64,000 nt of DNA from UTCHB3 sp008363265 (GTDB taxonomy: Bacteria > Bacteroidota > Ignavibacteria > Ignavibacteriales > Ignavibacteriaceae), in NCBI GenBank assembly GCA_045863055.1, contig BTUW01000001.1:186001-250000 (forward strand). Reading direction: 5' to 3'. Below the pieces are notes generated by a model. That model did not search any database and was not told the DNA's origin. It was given only the letters and a program-made list of their open reading frames with translations. The stretch's first letter is position 1. The number at the start of each line of letters is the position of its first letter. Shown piece by piece: positions 52,745-61,145 of this stretch. The position numbers and the translations under genes are program-made.

Positions 52745-53992
52745 TTACTTTATTCCTGCCTCATTGAATATATGATCAACATCCTCCTGCGACACATCCG
52801 TATCTTTGTCGTCTATCTCGATCAGATAGATAAATCCTTTTGGATTACCCAGTGAAGCGTAAATATCGAGAAGCCTCTGTTGATCGCTGAAAGTGAGATA
52901 GCCCTTGTCGTCCCACTTTTCGATCGCACTCAGGCAGCCGTGAGTAGGTACATTCGGGTAATACACCTCATTCAGGAAGTAGCGTTGATCAACGGTGGTA
53001 CCGTGCATAACAATGTCGTTTCTTCCTGCCTTGCCGGCGTAATATATTTCCAAAACCGGGAAATAACTCCGCCAAGATTCCGGAAAGAGCGACAGATAAA
53101 GTTCGCGGTCATCCCTTCCGTTCACTTGATTACTATTGTAGAATGTCCTGTTATCCGTTTCAGATGGCATAAACAGTCTAATGCGCGGGGTTGGTCCGAT
53201 CAACTTTGCACCTGAATTGTAAACCCCGGCCACAGAAAAACAGCCCTGAGGTGAGTTACCGTTGGTGATGTATCCCGGTAGATTGGGCAGCGCCATTGCA
53301 AAGTATGGTAAAGTAAGCACTTTCCCTGACGAATCCCGGAGAAAATTCCCGGCCTGATTCCTGAAAACTATCCTGCCCGAGTGGGCACGGTCTTGTCTTA
53401 CAAAAAAGTACATCCGGAATACCGACGAATCTTTTCTAAATTCAAGGAGGTCTTTAAGTGGCGGAAGTGAAGGCCGGCCATTGATCATAATCTCCAGATT
53501 ACCCAGCAGTGCCTCTATTATGGGATGCTGAAGTTTTTCAGGGAATCTGGAAAGTGTCAGGTCTTTAAAGTACGCGGCATCAAGTTTGGTCTTAAGCAGG
53601 TAATTCACCGCCATGGCGTAAAGTTTAGGATCTCCCGTTGTTTGCGCGAATGAAAGCACAGGGTCGGTGAACATCCCCTTCCAGAGTCCGTAACCGGCCT
53701 GAAGTATCCTGCGCTGCATGTCAGACTGAAATGTCCCGATTGAGTCGAGAAGTTGAGCATAAAGCGCACGGAAAGCAGTATCACGATCCTTGGTAAGTTC
53801 TGCAGCCCAGAGCCCGTTAGCGATAACCTCAATATTTCTGAAGTTGGCTGGCTTCCTCGCCTCCACCATTTTGAGTTTCAACTCTTTGTAGAAGCTGTCC
53901 TTTCGGGCAAGACTTGCAAAATCGAAATATGTTGTCTGAGCGGTAAGATTGAAAAAAAGAGCCACTACCAGCAGAGGCAAATGTTTGCGCAT
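52745..53992 (-). CDS. Exported L,D-transpeptidase-like (YkuD) protein
   Basis: 415 residues with signal peptide MRKHLPLLVVALFFNLTAQ. The C-terminal third holds the YkuD pattern: LEIYYAG, MHGTTVDQRYFLN, and VPTHGCLSAIEKW with the catalytic His and Cys (HGxx...THGCL). Such enzymes make 3-3 crosslinks in peptidoglycan or attach proteins to it, in the periplasm. The N-terminal 200 residues are helical and lack a known domain. Shares one base (TAATG) with the acetyltransferase gene upstream. Confidence 0.87.
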   Translation of the reverse strand: MRKHLPLLVVALFFNLTAQTTYFDFASLARKDSFYKELKLKMVEARKPANFRNIEVIANGLWAAELTKDRDTAFRALYAQLLDSIGTFQSDMQRRILQAGYGLWKGMFTDPVLSFAQTTGDPKLYAMAVNYLLKTKLDAAYFKDLTLSRFPEKLQHPIIEALLGNLEIMINGRPSLPPLKDLLEFRKDSSVFRMYFFVRQDRAHSGRIVFRNQAGNFLRDSSGKVLTLPYFAMALPNLPGYITNGNSPQGCFSVAGVYNSGAKLIGPTPRIRLFMPSETDNRTFYNSNQVNGRDDRELYLSLFPESWRSYFPVLEIYYAGKAGRNDIVMHGTTVDQRYFLNEVYYPNVPTHGCLSAIEKWDDKGYLTFSDQQRLLDIYASLGNPKGFIYLIEIDDKDTDVSQEDVDHIFNEAGIK

Positions 53993-54786
53993 TAATTTCT
54001 CCGTTTAAAAAGTTTTTGAGATTCGCGTACTCTCCTGCTGTCACAACACGGACAACCTTTTTCGCACAATAGTGCAAGCGGATCAATATCCGTGAAATCC
54101 CTGAACTCCTGCATCAACAAATATGGATCGATAAGATAAAAACTGAAACCGGCAGCCAGGCTTTTGAGTTTCCCGCTCCCAGTCAAATGATCCTCGAAAT
54201 TTCTGAATCCCTTCGAACAACCGGGGAGTTCGATCGCCGGATAGGTACCCTCCACGGATACGGTCAATGGCTCCACTCCCATGTAATCCCAGCAATTTGT
54301 GGTCAGATAACGAATTTGCAGCAGACTCTCAAAATAGTGCAGTATGGTGAGTGATTCGAATCCACATCCGACAAGCGCGATCCGCAACTTCCCTTTTTTA
54401 TAAAGTATATCGGGTACTGAACCCTGCCCCAACGGCGATACAGGATTATTCGACTCATTCACTCCGGATGCTCCGCCCCAAATTGTAAAGGAGTGCGAAG
54501 GCGATGAAGTTCTGAACACACCGGAAAGATTCCTGAAGGCTTCCGATACTGCCCCGGTAACAGAGCGGGAGGTTTCTCGATCGTAAGGAACGGTTGCCTT
54601 GTACCTGTTCACAAAACTGTATGTGAATGCAGGCATCACAATTGTTTGAGTTGGAGCAGCCTTTTCGGTTAATGCCTGACAAAAAATACCGGGACTTGAA
54701 AAACCGCCGTGATCCCTCAAGGTTCGGAATGAGGCATGGATCAGCATATCCTCACCGGCGGAGAGAATTTCGTCTATCATGGGCAT
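53992..54786 (-). CDS. AAC(3)-family N-acetyltransferase homologue
   Basis: 264 residues matching the antibiotic N3'-acetyltransferase family: MLIHASFRTLRDHGGF (start motif LxHxSxxxxG), IVMPAFTYSF, GAVSEAFRNLSGVFRTSSPSHSF and LVGCGFESLTILHYFES. Members acetylate aminoglycosides or unrelated small molecules using acetyl-CoA; chromosomal relatives often have other roles. The family His-Pro in RSxHP is Ser-Pro here, with a His three residues later, and the C-terminus ends in a cysteine cluster CEKGCPCC not typical of the family. Position after fahA in a tyrosine-catabolism operon gives no clear role. Confidence 0.8.
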   Translation of the reverse strand: MPMIDEILSAGEDMLIHASFRTLRDHGGFSSPGIFCQALTEKAAPTQTIVMPAFTYSFVNRYKATVPYDRETSRSVTGAVSEAFRNLSGVFRTSSPSHSFTIWGGASGVNESNNPVSPLGQGSVPDILYKKGKLRIALVGCGFESLTILHYFESLLQIRYLTTNCWDYMGVEPLTVSVEGTYPAIELPGCSKGFRNFEDHLTGSGKLKSLAAGFSFYLIDPYLLMQEFRDFTDIDPLALLCEKGCPCCDSRRVRESQKLFKRRN

Positions 54787-54801
54787 GGGAACGTGCGGTT
54801 A

Positions 54802-55821
54802 CTAAACCGGTAGTTTTTTCCTGGCGAGGATACTGTAGTCGTCGACAGCTTTACGGATCGTGTTCTTCAGTGTACCCAATCCATCGATCTCAAGAACGAT
54901 ATCATCACCTTCTTTAAGCCAGACCGGGGTGAACTCCTCTCCCCGTTCTTTGGCCTCCAGAGCAGCGGTGCCGTTAAGTTCGAGATAACAGCCCGTACCA
55001 ACTGTACCGGAACCAATCACATCTCCCGGATAGAGGTCGACACCGTAAGAAGCCCGTTCGATCAGTTCGGCGAATGTCCAGTCCATATCCTTAAGATTGC
55101 CATCAGATATCTGTTTTCCGTTGTGGAAAGCTCTCATCCCGAGATCAAACTTGTCACCATATGGGGTGGAAATCTTTTTTACATCAAGTTCATCAGGGGT
55201 CACAAGCCATGGACCGATGGCAGTAGCGAAATCCTTTCCCTTTGCAGGTCCAAGATTCAGGAGCATTTCCTCCATCTGGAGCACACGGGCTGAAAAATCG
55301 TTCATGATCATGTAGCCGGCGATGTAGTTATCAGCTTCGTAGGAGCGGATGTTCCTTCCGTGCCGGCCGATAACGACAGCAGCCTCGAGCTCAAAATCGA
55401 GTTTCTGAAGGTGATCAGTCTCAACGATCAGATCGCCTCCACCATAGATGGCGTTGTGGTTGGTAAAATAGAAAACCGGGTATTGGTCGAACTCAGCGAT
55501 CATTGGCACTCCCCTGTTCCGTCTTGCTGTTGCAACATGCTGGCGGAATGCGTAACCGTCCCTGCATGATGTTGGATTGGGCACTGGAGGTCCGAGAACT
55601 ACATCCTCAACCGGGAGGCCGGCAATATTTCCTGCATGAAAGTTCTTAATTATTATCTCAAAGATCGAACCGGAATCAACCCAGATGTCGAGCAAGTCTT
55701 TCATCGTGGCTGGAAGTTGCTTGCCGGAGGAACCGGAAGCCTCTTCAATATCAACCACCACACCATTTACCAGGAGTCCCGCACGGAACTTCGAATCTCT
55801 AAGATAACTCACGAATTTCAT
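54802..55821 (-). CDS. Fumarylacetoacetate hydrolase family protein
   Basis: 339 residues. Hydrolyses fumarylacetoacetate to fumarate and acetoacetate in tyrosine breakdown, or a similar diketo acid. The FAH core shows FTNHNAIYGGGDLI, DFELEAAVVIG (metal-ligand glutamates), IMNDFSARVLQ, GKDFATAIGPWLV and GDVIGSGTVGTGC. Cytoplasmic. N-terminal 80 residues are an SH3-like segment as in FAH. In an operon with hppD and hmgA, so the fumarylacetoacetase role is well supported. Maleylacetoacetate isomerase is not adjacent. Confidence 0.9.
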   Translation of the reverse strand: MKFVSYLRDSKFRAGLLVNGVVVDIEEASGSSGKQLPATMKDLLDIWVDSGSIFEIIIKNFHAGNIAGLPVEDVVLGPPVPNPTSCRDGYAFRQHVATARRNRGVPMIAEFDQYPVFYFTNHNAIYGGGDLIVETDHLQKLDFELEAAVVIGRHGRNIRSYEADNYIAGYMIMNDFSARVLQMEEMLLNLGPAKGKDFATAIGPWLVTPDELDVKKISTPYGDKFDLGMRAFHNGKQISDGNLKDMDWTFAELIERASYGVDLYPGDVIGSGTVGTGCYLELNGTAALEAKERGEEFTPVWLKEGDDIVLEIDGLGTLKNTIRKAVDDYSILARKKLPV

Positions 55822-55860
55822 TAAATCTCCTCGGTTTCAGTTCAAATTAAAAAAGATATT

Positions 55861-56967
55861 TCAGGCATGAGCCTTCATGTGTTCCATTACTTCGGTGATA
55901 ACTTTGATCGCGAACTCTGTTTCATCCTCCGTTCCTGAATTTATCCTTACACCGTTTGGAACACCGAATGATCCGGTATGCCGGAGTATGAGCCCTTTTT
56001 CAAGAGAATCGTTGTTGAAACGGATCGCAGTGTCAGAATCGGGAAATATCAGCATAAGAAAATTACCAACAGAACGGGTGTACCGGATCCCCAGCGTATC
56101 AAACGCCTCTCTGAAACGGTTGAGCGACCAGCGATTCAGTTCTGCGGTTTTCGTGAGAAAATCCACATCTCCAAGGGCAGCTATCGCTCCCGCCTGAGCG
56201 AGCATGTTAGGCTCAAATGGAAGTTTTACCTTGTAGAGAGCCTGGATCAGTCGAGGGTCACCGAAACCTGCTCCGATCCTCAACCCGGCAAGACCGTAAT
56301 CTTTCGAAAAAGTCCTGAGAACCATCAGGTTCGGAATCTCATATTTCAACCCGTCGGGATAGTCCGGATATTCACGCGCGTAAAGTGTGTAAGCCTCATC
56401 GAGTACAACAAGCACCGAAGGCGGCACCTGTTTCATGAACTCATCAAACTGCCCTTTTGTGAACATTGTACCGGTGGGGTTGTTGGGATTCGCGAGGTAG
56501 ATTATCCTGGTTCTCGCGGTGACGGAAGCCAGAATTGCCTCAAGATCGTAAGTATAGTCGCTTAGCAGCGTCTTTACACACTTTATGTTATACTTGTCTG
56601 CATTCACATACCAGCCGATAAAAGTACCTTCAGACGTCACTACTTCGTCATCCGCATGGCAAACAGTGCTGATGATATACTGAAGAATCGCGTCTGAGCC
56701 GCTGGCGGCTATTATCCTATCCTGAGGAACTTCGTAATACTCCGAGAGCTTTTTCGTTAGTTCATAACACTTCGGATCAGTGTACCGGTGAAGTTCACTG
56801 AGAGTCGCCCGGATTGCTTCGAGGGCCCTTGGAGATGGCCCCAGAGGATTCTCGTTCGATGCGAGTTTTACTATTTTTGTCAGGCCCTTTTCGCGGGCAA
56901 GTTCTTCGATCGGCTTACCCGCTTTGTAAGGGGTGAGATCCTCGATATGTTTTGGTAACTTAATCAT
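55861..56967 (-). CDS. HisC-like PLP aminotransferase
   Basis: 368 residues, class I/II fold, histidinol-phosphate aminotransferase branch. Motifs: KLASNENPLGPSPRA at the N-terminus, SGSDAILQYI, ANPNNPTGT, DEAYTLY, catalytic lysine in RTFSKDYGLAGLRIG and terminal arginine in GVRINSGTEDE. Full length and intact. HisC proteins also transaminate aromatic amino acids; here, between hmgA and fahA and far from other histidine genes, a tyrosine/phenylalanine aminotransferase role that starts the pathway is more likely. Histidinol phosphate use cannot be excluded. Confidence 0.88.
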   Translation of the reverse strand: MIKLPKHIEDLTPYKAGKPIEELAREKGLTKIVKLASNENPLGPSPRALEAIRATLSELHRYTDPKCYELTKKLSEYYEVPQDRIIAASGSDAILQYIISTVCHADDEVVTSEGTFIGWYVNADKYNIKCVKTLLSDYTYDLEAILASVTARTRIIYLANPNNPTGTMFTKGQFDEFMKQVPPSVLVVLDEAYTLYAREYPDYPDGLKYEIPNLMVLRTFSKDYGLAGLRIGAGFGDPRLIQALYKVKLPFEPNMLAQAGAIAALGDVDFLTKTAELNRWSLNRFREAFDTLGIRYTRSVGNFLMLIFPDSDTAIRFNNDSLEKGLILRHTGSFGVPNGVRINSGTEDETEFAIKVITEVMEHMKAHA

Positions 56968-56981
56968 ATTTATTTCCGGTG

Positions 56982-58145
56982 TTACACCTCAAGCCAGGAA
57001 TTTTCATATCCTTCAATGAGTGTGTCTTTTACATTTTCAGTCAGTTTCAGAGGAGCATAAGTATCGACCATGATGGCATACTCGAAAGTCTCCTTGGCTC
57101 CTATCGAGGCCTCGGTTTTTCCCGGCTGGGGCCCGTGCGGAATTCCCATCGGGTGAAGTGTGACCGAACCCTCGCTTATGGCCTTACGTGACATGAAGTC
57201 ACCATCCACATAGTATATCACTTCATCACTGTCGATGTTAGTGTGGAAGTATGGCGCGGGTATCGCTTGTGGATCGAAATCGAACAGTCTCGGACAGAAG
57301 TTGCAGACCACGAAATTCTGAGTCCAGAAGAGAAGATGCACCGGTGGAGGCAAATGCAATCTGCCCACCTTTGGTGCGTAGTCTTTGATGTTGAACGCGT
57401 ATGGATAAAGGAATCCATCCCATCCCACAACATCGAACGGGTGGTGAGGCACCATGTACTCAAAATGTCTGCCGTTCAGGTTCACGATCATCTTGTAGTC
57501 ACCCTCTTCGAAGTGCGGCTCAAGGTACGAAGGTGGTCTGAAATCGCGCTCGTAGTAAGGGGCATCCTCGTTAAGTTGTCCGTATTCATTTCTGAAATGG
57601 CGTGGGATCTCGAACGGCGTGGGTGATTCAATTATAAGGAGTTTGACGTTTTCATACGAGTCGAACTTCAACTGATAAACTGTCCCCTTCGGAATTATGA
57701 GGTAGTCCCACTGGCTGAAAGGAATAACGCCGTACTCCGAGTACATCTTGCCGCTTCCGTGGTGAATGAAGATCAGTTCAGACATTTGGGAGTTCTTATA
57801 GAAGAAATCCGCCTCTTCTGTAATATGCGCTGTAGAGATATTGCATCCACTGTTTCGCATGAACGACTGCCGCGCGGTGAGGATATTCCCAGGAGTGACC
57901 TTTCTTCCTGTAACGAAATGGTAGTACTGAACGGGTGCGTCATCCCAGTCTTTTACCTGAAGCGGATGTATCTCAGTTATCTCCTTCACCTGAGGAGGGA
58001 TGTGGAAGTGGTATTTATTTGAGTAAACACCAGAAAATCCCCTCGTGCTGAAAAGTTCTTCACGGTAGAGGGATTTGCCGTCGGGTTTGTAAAAAGTTAT
58101 ATGCCTTCTTGGAGGCAGTTCACCGAGTTTATAGTAAAATGGCAT
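56982..58145 (-). CDS. hmgA: Homogentisate 1,2-dioxygenase
   Basis: 387 residues, the shorter bacterial form. Opens the homogentisate ring with O2 and Fe(II) to give maleylacetoacetate. The cupin core shows HHGSGKMYSEYGVIPF, YLIIPKGTVYQL, GWDGFLYPYAFNI, and the iron-site segments YFHTNIDSDEVIYYV and TLHPMGIPHGPQPG. Cytoplasmic. Lies 18 bases after hppD and 14 before the aminotransferase. Assignment supported by motifs and by the operon. Confidence 0.92.
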   Translation of the reverse strand: MPFYYKLGELPPRRHITFYKPDGKSLYREELFSTRGFSGVYSNKYHFHIPPQVKEITEIHPLQVKDWDDAPVQYYHFVTGRKVTPGNILTARQSFMRNSGCNISTAHITEEADFFYKNSQMSELIFIHHGSGKMYSEYGVIPFSQWDYLIIPKGTVYQLKFDSYENVKLLIIESPTPFEIPRHFRNEYGQLNEDAPYYERDFRPPSYLEPHFEEGDYKMIVNLNGRHFEYMVPHHPFDVVGWDGFLYPYAFNIKDYAPKVGRLHLPPPVHLLFWTQNFVVCNFCPRLFDFDPQAIPAPYFHTNIDSDEVIYYVDGDFMSRKAISEGSVTLHPMGIPHGPQPGKTEASIGAKETFEYAIMVDTYAPLKLTENVKDTLIEGYENSWLEV

Positions 58146-58163
58146 CGTTATCTCCTTGTCAGA

Positions 58164-59270
58164 TCAAAAGTTACCGCGCGCGGCCTGGTCGCGTTCAATA
58201 GCCTCAAAAAGTGCCTGGAAGTTACCCTTACCGAAGCCTTCACTTCCTCCCCTTCTCTGGATAACCTCGAAGAAGAATGTGGGACGGTCGCCGACAGGTT
58301 TGGTAAATATCTGAAGAAGGTAGCCGTTGCTCTCCGGATCGAGAAGAATTCCGTGCTCCTTCAATTCGTCGATGTCCTCTTCAACTTTGAGATCACGATC
58401 CTTGAGCATCTGGTAATAAGTGTCAGGTGGTGTTGAAAGGAACTCTATACCGTTCTTTCTCATGGCGGAAATGGTCTCGATAATATTGTCGGTTCTCAGG
58501 GCAATGTGCTGAATACCCGTTCCGCAGAACTCTTCGATATACTCTTCGATCTGAGACTTCTTAAGACCTTTGTATGGCTCATTCACGGGATTGCGGATAA
58601 CACTGTCTTCAGACCTTACAACCTTGGAAAGAAGTGCCGAATACTGCGTTCCGATATCACCCGGTTTGAAATCAACGAATGTTTCAAAACTGAGGCTGGC
58701 ATTCATATAGTCAACCCAGAAGTTCATCTCATTCTCACGGACGTTACCGACAATGTGATCGATTATCTTAAGACCTGTTTCGTGCGACTCCACTTCGAAA
58801 TGTGTCACGGGCTCACCAAATCCCGGACGGAACAGGCCTTTGTACTCATCATGGTTAACAAACATGATCTCAGCGTCATCATAGAGCTTTATCGCGGCCT
58901 CAACGAAGATTCCGTTCTCATCTTTAACGGCGTGGGGTCTTATCGTTGGAATGGCGCCGTTTGTTACGGCATGCTTGAAGGCGTACTCAACATCGTTAAC
59001 ATTTAGGGTCCACCTTTTTACTCCGTCTCCGTGGCGCTGGAGGAAGTGGTACATGTCGTAGTTTTCAGGTTTGACGGGAGAGGATACCAGTATCCTGAGA
59101 TTGTTCTTTTCCAGGAGGTATGACACCTTCTCTTTTACCCCTGTTTCAGGTCCTGAATAGGCAGTGATCTTCATTCCGGTGGATTTAGAGAACCAGTATG
59201 CCCAAATTTTCGCTGTTCCCACGAAAAACTCGACATAGTCATAGCCTCTTATACCCAGTTTATTAGCCAT
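58164..59270 (-). CDS. hppD: 4-Hydroxyphenylpyruvate dioxygenase
   Basis: 368 residues. Converts 4-hydroxyphenylpyruvate to homogentisate using Fe(II) and O2. Two VOC-type halves: YDYVEFFVGTAKIWAYWF in the first; iron ligands His in the DHIVGNV segment, His in GIQHIALRT and Glu in TFFFEVIQRRG in the second, with the C-terminal gate GSEGFGKGNFQALFEAIE. Full length. First gene of the operon; GGAG stands 5 bases before the ATG. A -7 like TATCTTTG at 59330-59323 lies upstream. Confidence 0.95.
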   Translation of the reverse strand: MANKLGIRGYDYVEFFVGTAKIWAYWFSKSTGMKITAYSGPETGVKEKVSYLLEKNNLRILVSSPVKPENYDMYHFLQRHGDGVKRWTLNVNDVEYAFKHAVTNGAIPTIRPHAVKDENGIFVEAAIKLYDDAEIMFVNHDEYKGLFRPGFGEPVTHFEVESHETGLKIIDHIVGNVRENEMNFWVDYMNASLSFETFVDFKPGDIGTQYSALLSKVVRSEDSVIRNPVNEPYKGLKKSQIEEYIEEFCGTGIQHIALRTDNIIETISAMRKNGIEFLSTPPDTYYQMLKDRDLKVEEDIDELKEHGILLDPESNGYLLQIFTKPVGDRPTFFFEVIQRRGGSEGFGKGNFQALFEAIERDQAARGNF

Positions 59271-59322
59271 TTGATCTCCGTTTGTAATGGTTAAAAATCG
59301 GTATTTTTTAAAACTTGATCTG

Positions 59323-59352
59323 CAAAGATAAACAATAAAAGCAGGCCTCGAA
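59323..59352 (-). promoter_or_regulatory. Predicted promoter of the hppD operon
   Basis: TATCTTTG (59330-59323) fits the -7 consensus TAnnTTTG; 19 bases upstream lies TTC (59352-59350) in place of TTG, inside the terminator hairpin of the preceding operon. The 5' leader would be about 45 bases. Confidence 0.42.
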
Positions 59353-59380
59353 ATTCATTTCTGAATCTTCAAAGCCTGCT
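59336..59380 (-). terminator. Intrinsic terminator after the transporter operon
   Basis: AGCAGGC (59380-59374) pairs with GCCTGCT (59346-59340); the interior TTCAGAAATGAA adds partial pairing; TTTTA follows. It lies 20 bases after the stop of the small MetS-like gene and separates it from hppD. Confidence 0.7.
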
Positions 59381-59399
59381 GTAAAAATGCACGATATGT

Positions 59400-59516
59400 T
59401 TAATCTTCCACGTTGTGATTATGCTGTGTCTTCATTGCTTTCGCCATGAAGTAAACAGTAAAAACAATGATGATCGACCATGAAATGATCAGTGTGATCA
59501 TAGCGGAAATTTCCAT
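59400..59516 (-). CDS. 38-residue MetS-like small subunit of the adjacent symporter
   Basis: Short ORF MEISAMITLIISWSIIIVF continuing TVYFMAKAMKTQHNHNVED. One membrane helix (about residues 4-25) and a polar tail, the build of MetS-type small proteins that accompany sodium/amino-acid (NSS) transporters. It shares one base with the transporter stop (TGATG), and GGAGG in the last codons of the transporter forms its ribosome site, so translation is coupled. Too short for routine gene finding, but position, coupling and helix make it credible. Function is inferred from the known MetPS pair. Confidence 0.8.
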   Translation of the reverse strand: MEISAMITLIISWSIIIVFTVYFMAKAMKTQHNHNVED

Positions 59517-61144
59517 CAGTTGACCTCCTGGAATCTCTCTTTATTAAACTTGATCTTCCACGCGTAAGCGATGAAAACACCAATGACGATGTAAACAGAG
59601 GCGAGTAGTCCGCGGGTAAGATTTGTGACTAGTATTTTGTCGGGATCATCCACTCCTATATGAAAAAGGGTCCCGAGTACGCTGCCCGCATCGAGTTTCC
59701 AGCCTTCGCCGTTGAAGAGTCCGGAGATCGCGCCTGACCAGTTCCCACCTTCAGGTTGAATTAGAGACCCGATAAAAACTACAATTATGAATGTCGGGGT
59801 AACATATTTCAGGATATACTTGAAGATTATGGGTATCTTGATATCCGCACCTTTATTGATCTCGGCCCAGGCATTATCGATACCGAAAATCCAGAGGAAA
59901 ATGACCGACTCGGCAAGCGCGAATACAACAAGAGAAAATGTACCCGCCCAGAAGTCGAACTCGTCGAATGCACCGTGATCATAGAGAAGAATGGTCGGCA
60001 GGGCAAGTAAGAAGATTGCGATTCCAAAGGCGATGGTCGATTTCTGCCTTGAGAATTTAAAGGAATCCTGCAGGAATGCCATGACCGGCTGCCCCATTGC
60101 AATAGAACTGGTGATCCCCGCGAAGAACAGCAATCCAAACCAGGTGAACCCACCAACGGCTGAGAGGAGAGGTCCCCAATTTTCAAAGAGCATCGGTAGC
60201 GTCATGAATGACATGCCAAAACCACTAAAAGCAGAAAGTGAAGCAAGTCCGAGATACGCCACTGCTATCGGGATAACCACAGAACCACCGAGCACCACCT
60301 CTACAAATTCGTTCATGAATCCGGCAGATGCGGCATTAAGCGCAACGTCATCATTCTTTCTCAGATATGCAGCATAGCAATGAATCGAGCCCATCCCGAC
60401 TGAGAGTGTAAAGAACACCTGACCCGCGGCGGCAAGCCAAACCTTGGGATTCGAAAGGGAATCAAATTGAGGAGTCCACAGGAAGTTAAGTCCTGCAACT
60501 GCATCTTCAACAGCACCATATTCGCCCGCATCAAGAGTAAGCGCCCTGACCGCAAGGAAAATGCCAAAGAGGATAAGGAGGGGCATAAGAATTTTGCTCG
60601 CCTTCTCGATTCCCGCACTGATGCCACGCGAGAGTATCCAAAGATTAAGACCGAGTGTTACGGCAAAAAAGAACAGTGCCACTGGTGAAAAATTAAAGAA
60701 ACCATCCCCGCTCCCGAGATAACTCTTAAAATACTGGATCACTTCCTGCTGATTCATCCCGTTGAATACATCAAAAAGTGAAAAGAATGTATAGGCAAGT
60801 GTCCACGACTCAATGTAGCAATAATACGCGGCAACAACGAGATTGGTGAAGATTCCAAAGACACCGAAGTATTTTAGTATCCGTGATTTTCCGAGTACAT
60901 CGAGCATTCCCGGAGTGGAATGATGGCCGTACTGACCACCGTGCCTTCCGATCGCCCACTCTACCCAAAGCAACGGAATACCCATTACCACAAGTGAAAC
61001 AAGATACGGTATAATGAACGCTCCCCCGCCATTATTGATCGCTTGCGCGGGGAATCTTAGGAAGTTGCCGAGGCCCACGGCGTTGCCTGCTACGGCAAGG
61101 ATCAGTCCGATCCTTGAAGCCCATCTTTCATTGGTACCACTCAT
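59516..61144 (-). CDS. Sodium-dependent amino-acid transporter, NSS/SNF family
   Basis: 542 residues with 11-12 membrane segments. The first helix shows the NSS sodium-site pattern ASRIGLILAVAGNAVGLGNFLRFP, followed by GGGAFIIPYLVSLVVMGIPLLW and, in the middle, FFTLSVGMGSIHCYAAY and FAGITSSIAMGQP. It imports an amino acid with Na+; MetP-type members take methionine or alanine. Start placed at ATG 61144, 1 base after the stop of the symporter upstream; an in-frame TTG at 61174 overlaps it. A coupled small subunit follows. Confidence 0.9.
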   Translation of the reverse strand: MSGTNERWASRIGLILAVAGNAVGLGNFLRFPAQAINNGGGAFIIPYLVSLVVMGIPLLWVEWAIGRHGGQYGHHSTPGMLDVLGKSRILKYFGVFGIFTNLVVAAYYCYIESWTLAYTFFSLFDVFNGMNQQEVIQYFKSYLGSGDGFFNFSPVALFFFAVTLGLNLWILSRGISAGIEKASKILMPLLILFGIFLAVRALTLDAGEYGAVEDAVAGLNFLWTPQFDSLSNPKVWLAAAGQVFFTLSVGMGSIHCYAAYLRKNDDVALNAASAGFMNEFVEVVLGGSVVIPIAVAYLGLASLSAFSGFGMSFMTLPMLFENWGPLLSAVGGFTWFGLLFFAGITSSIAMGQPVMAFLQDSFKFSRQKSTIAFGIAIFLLALPTILLYDHGAFDEFDFWAGTFSLVVFALAESVIFLWIFGIDNAWAEINKGADIKIPIIFKYILKYVTPTFIIVVFIGSLIQPEGGNWSGAISGLFNGEGWKLDAGSVLGTLFHIGVDDPDKILVTNLTRGLLASVYIVIGVFIAYAWKIKFNKERFQEVN

Positions 61145-61145
61145 C

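Noticed and set aside
53992..54786. Aminoglycoside resistance gene
   Set aside because: The family match is good but the motif RSxHP is altered, and it sits in a catabolic operon; calling it a resistance gene is not justified.
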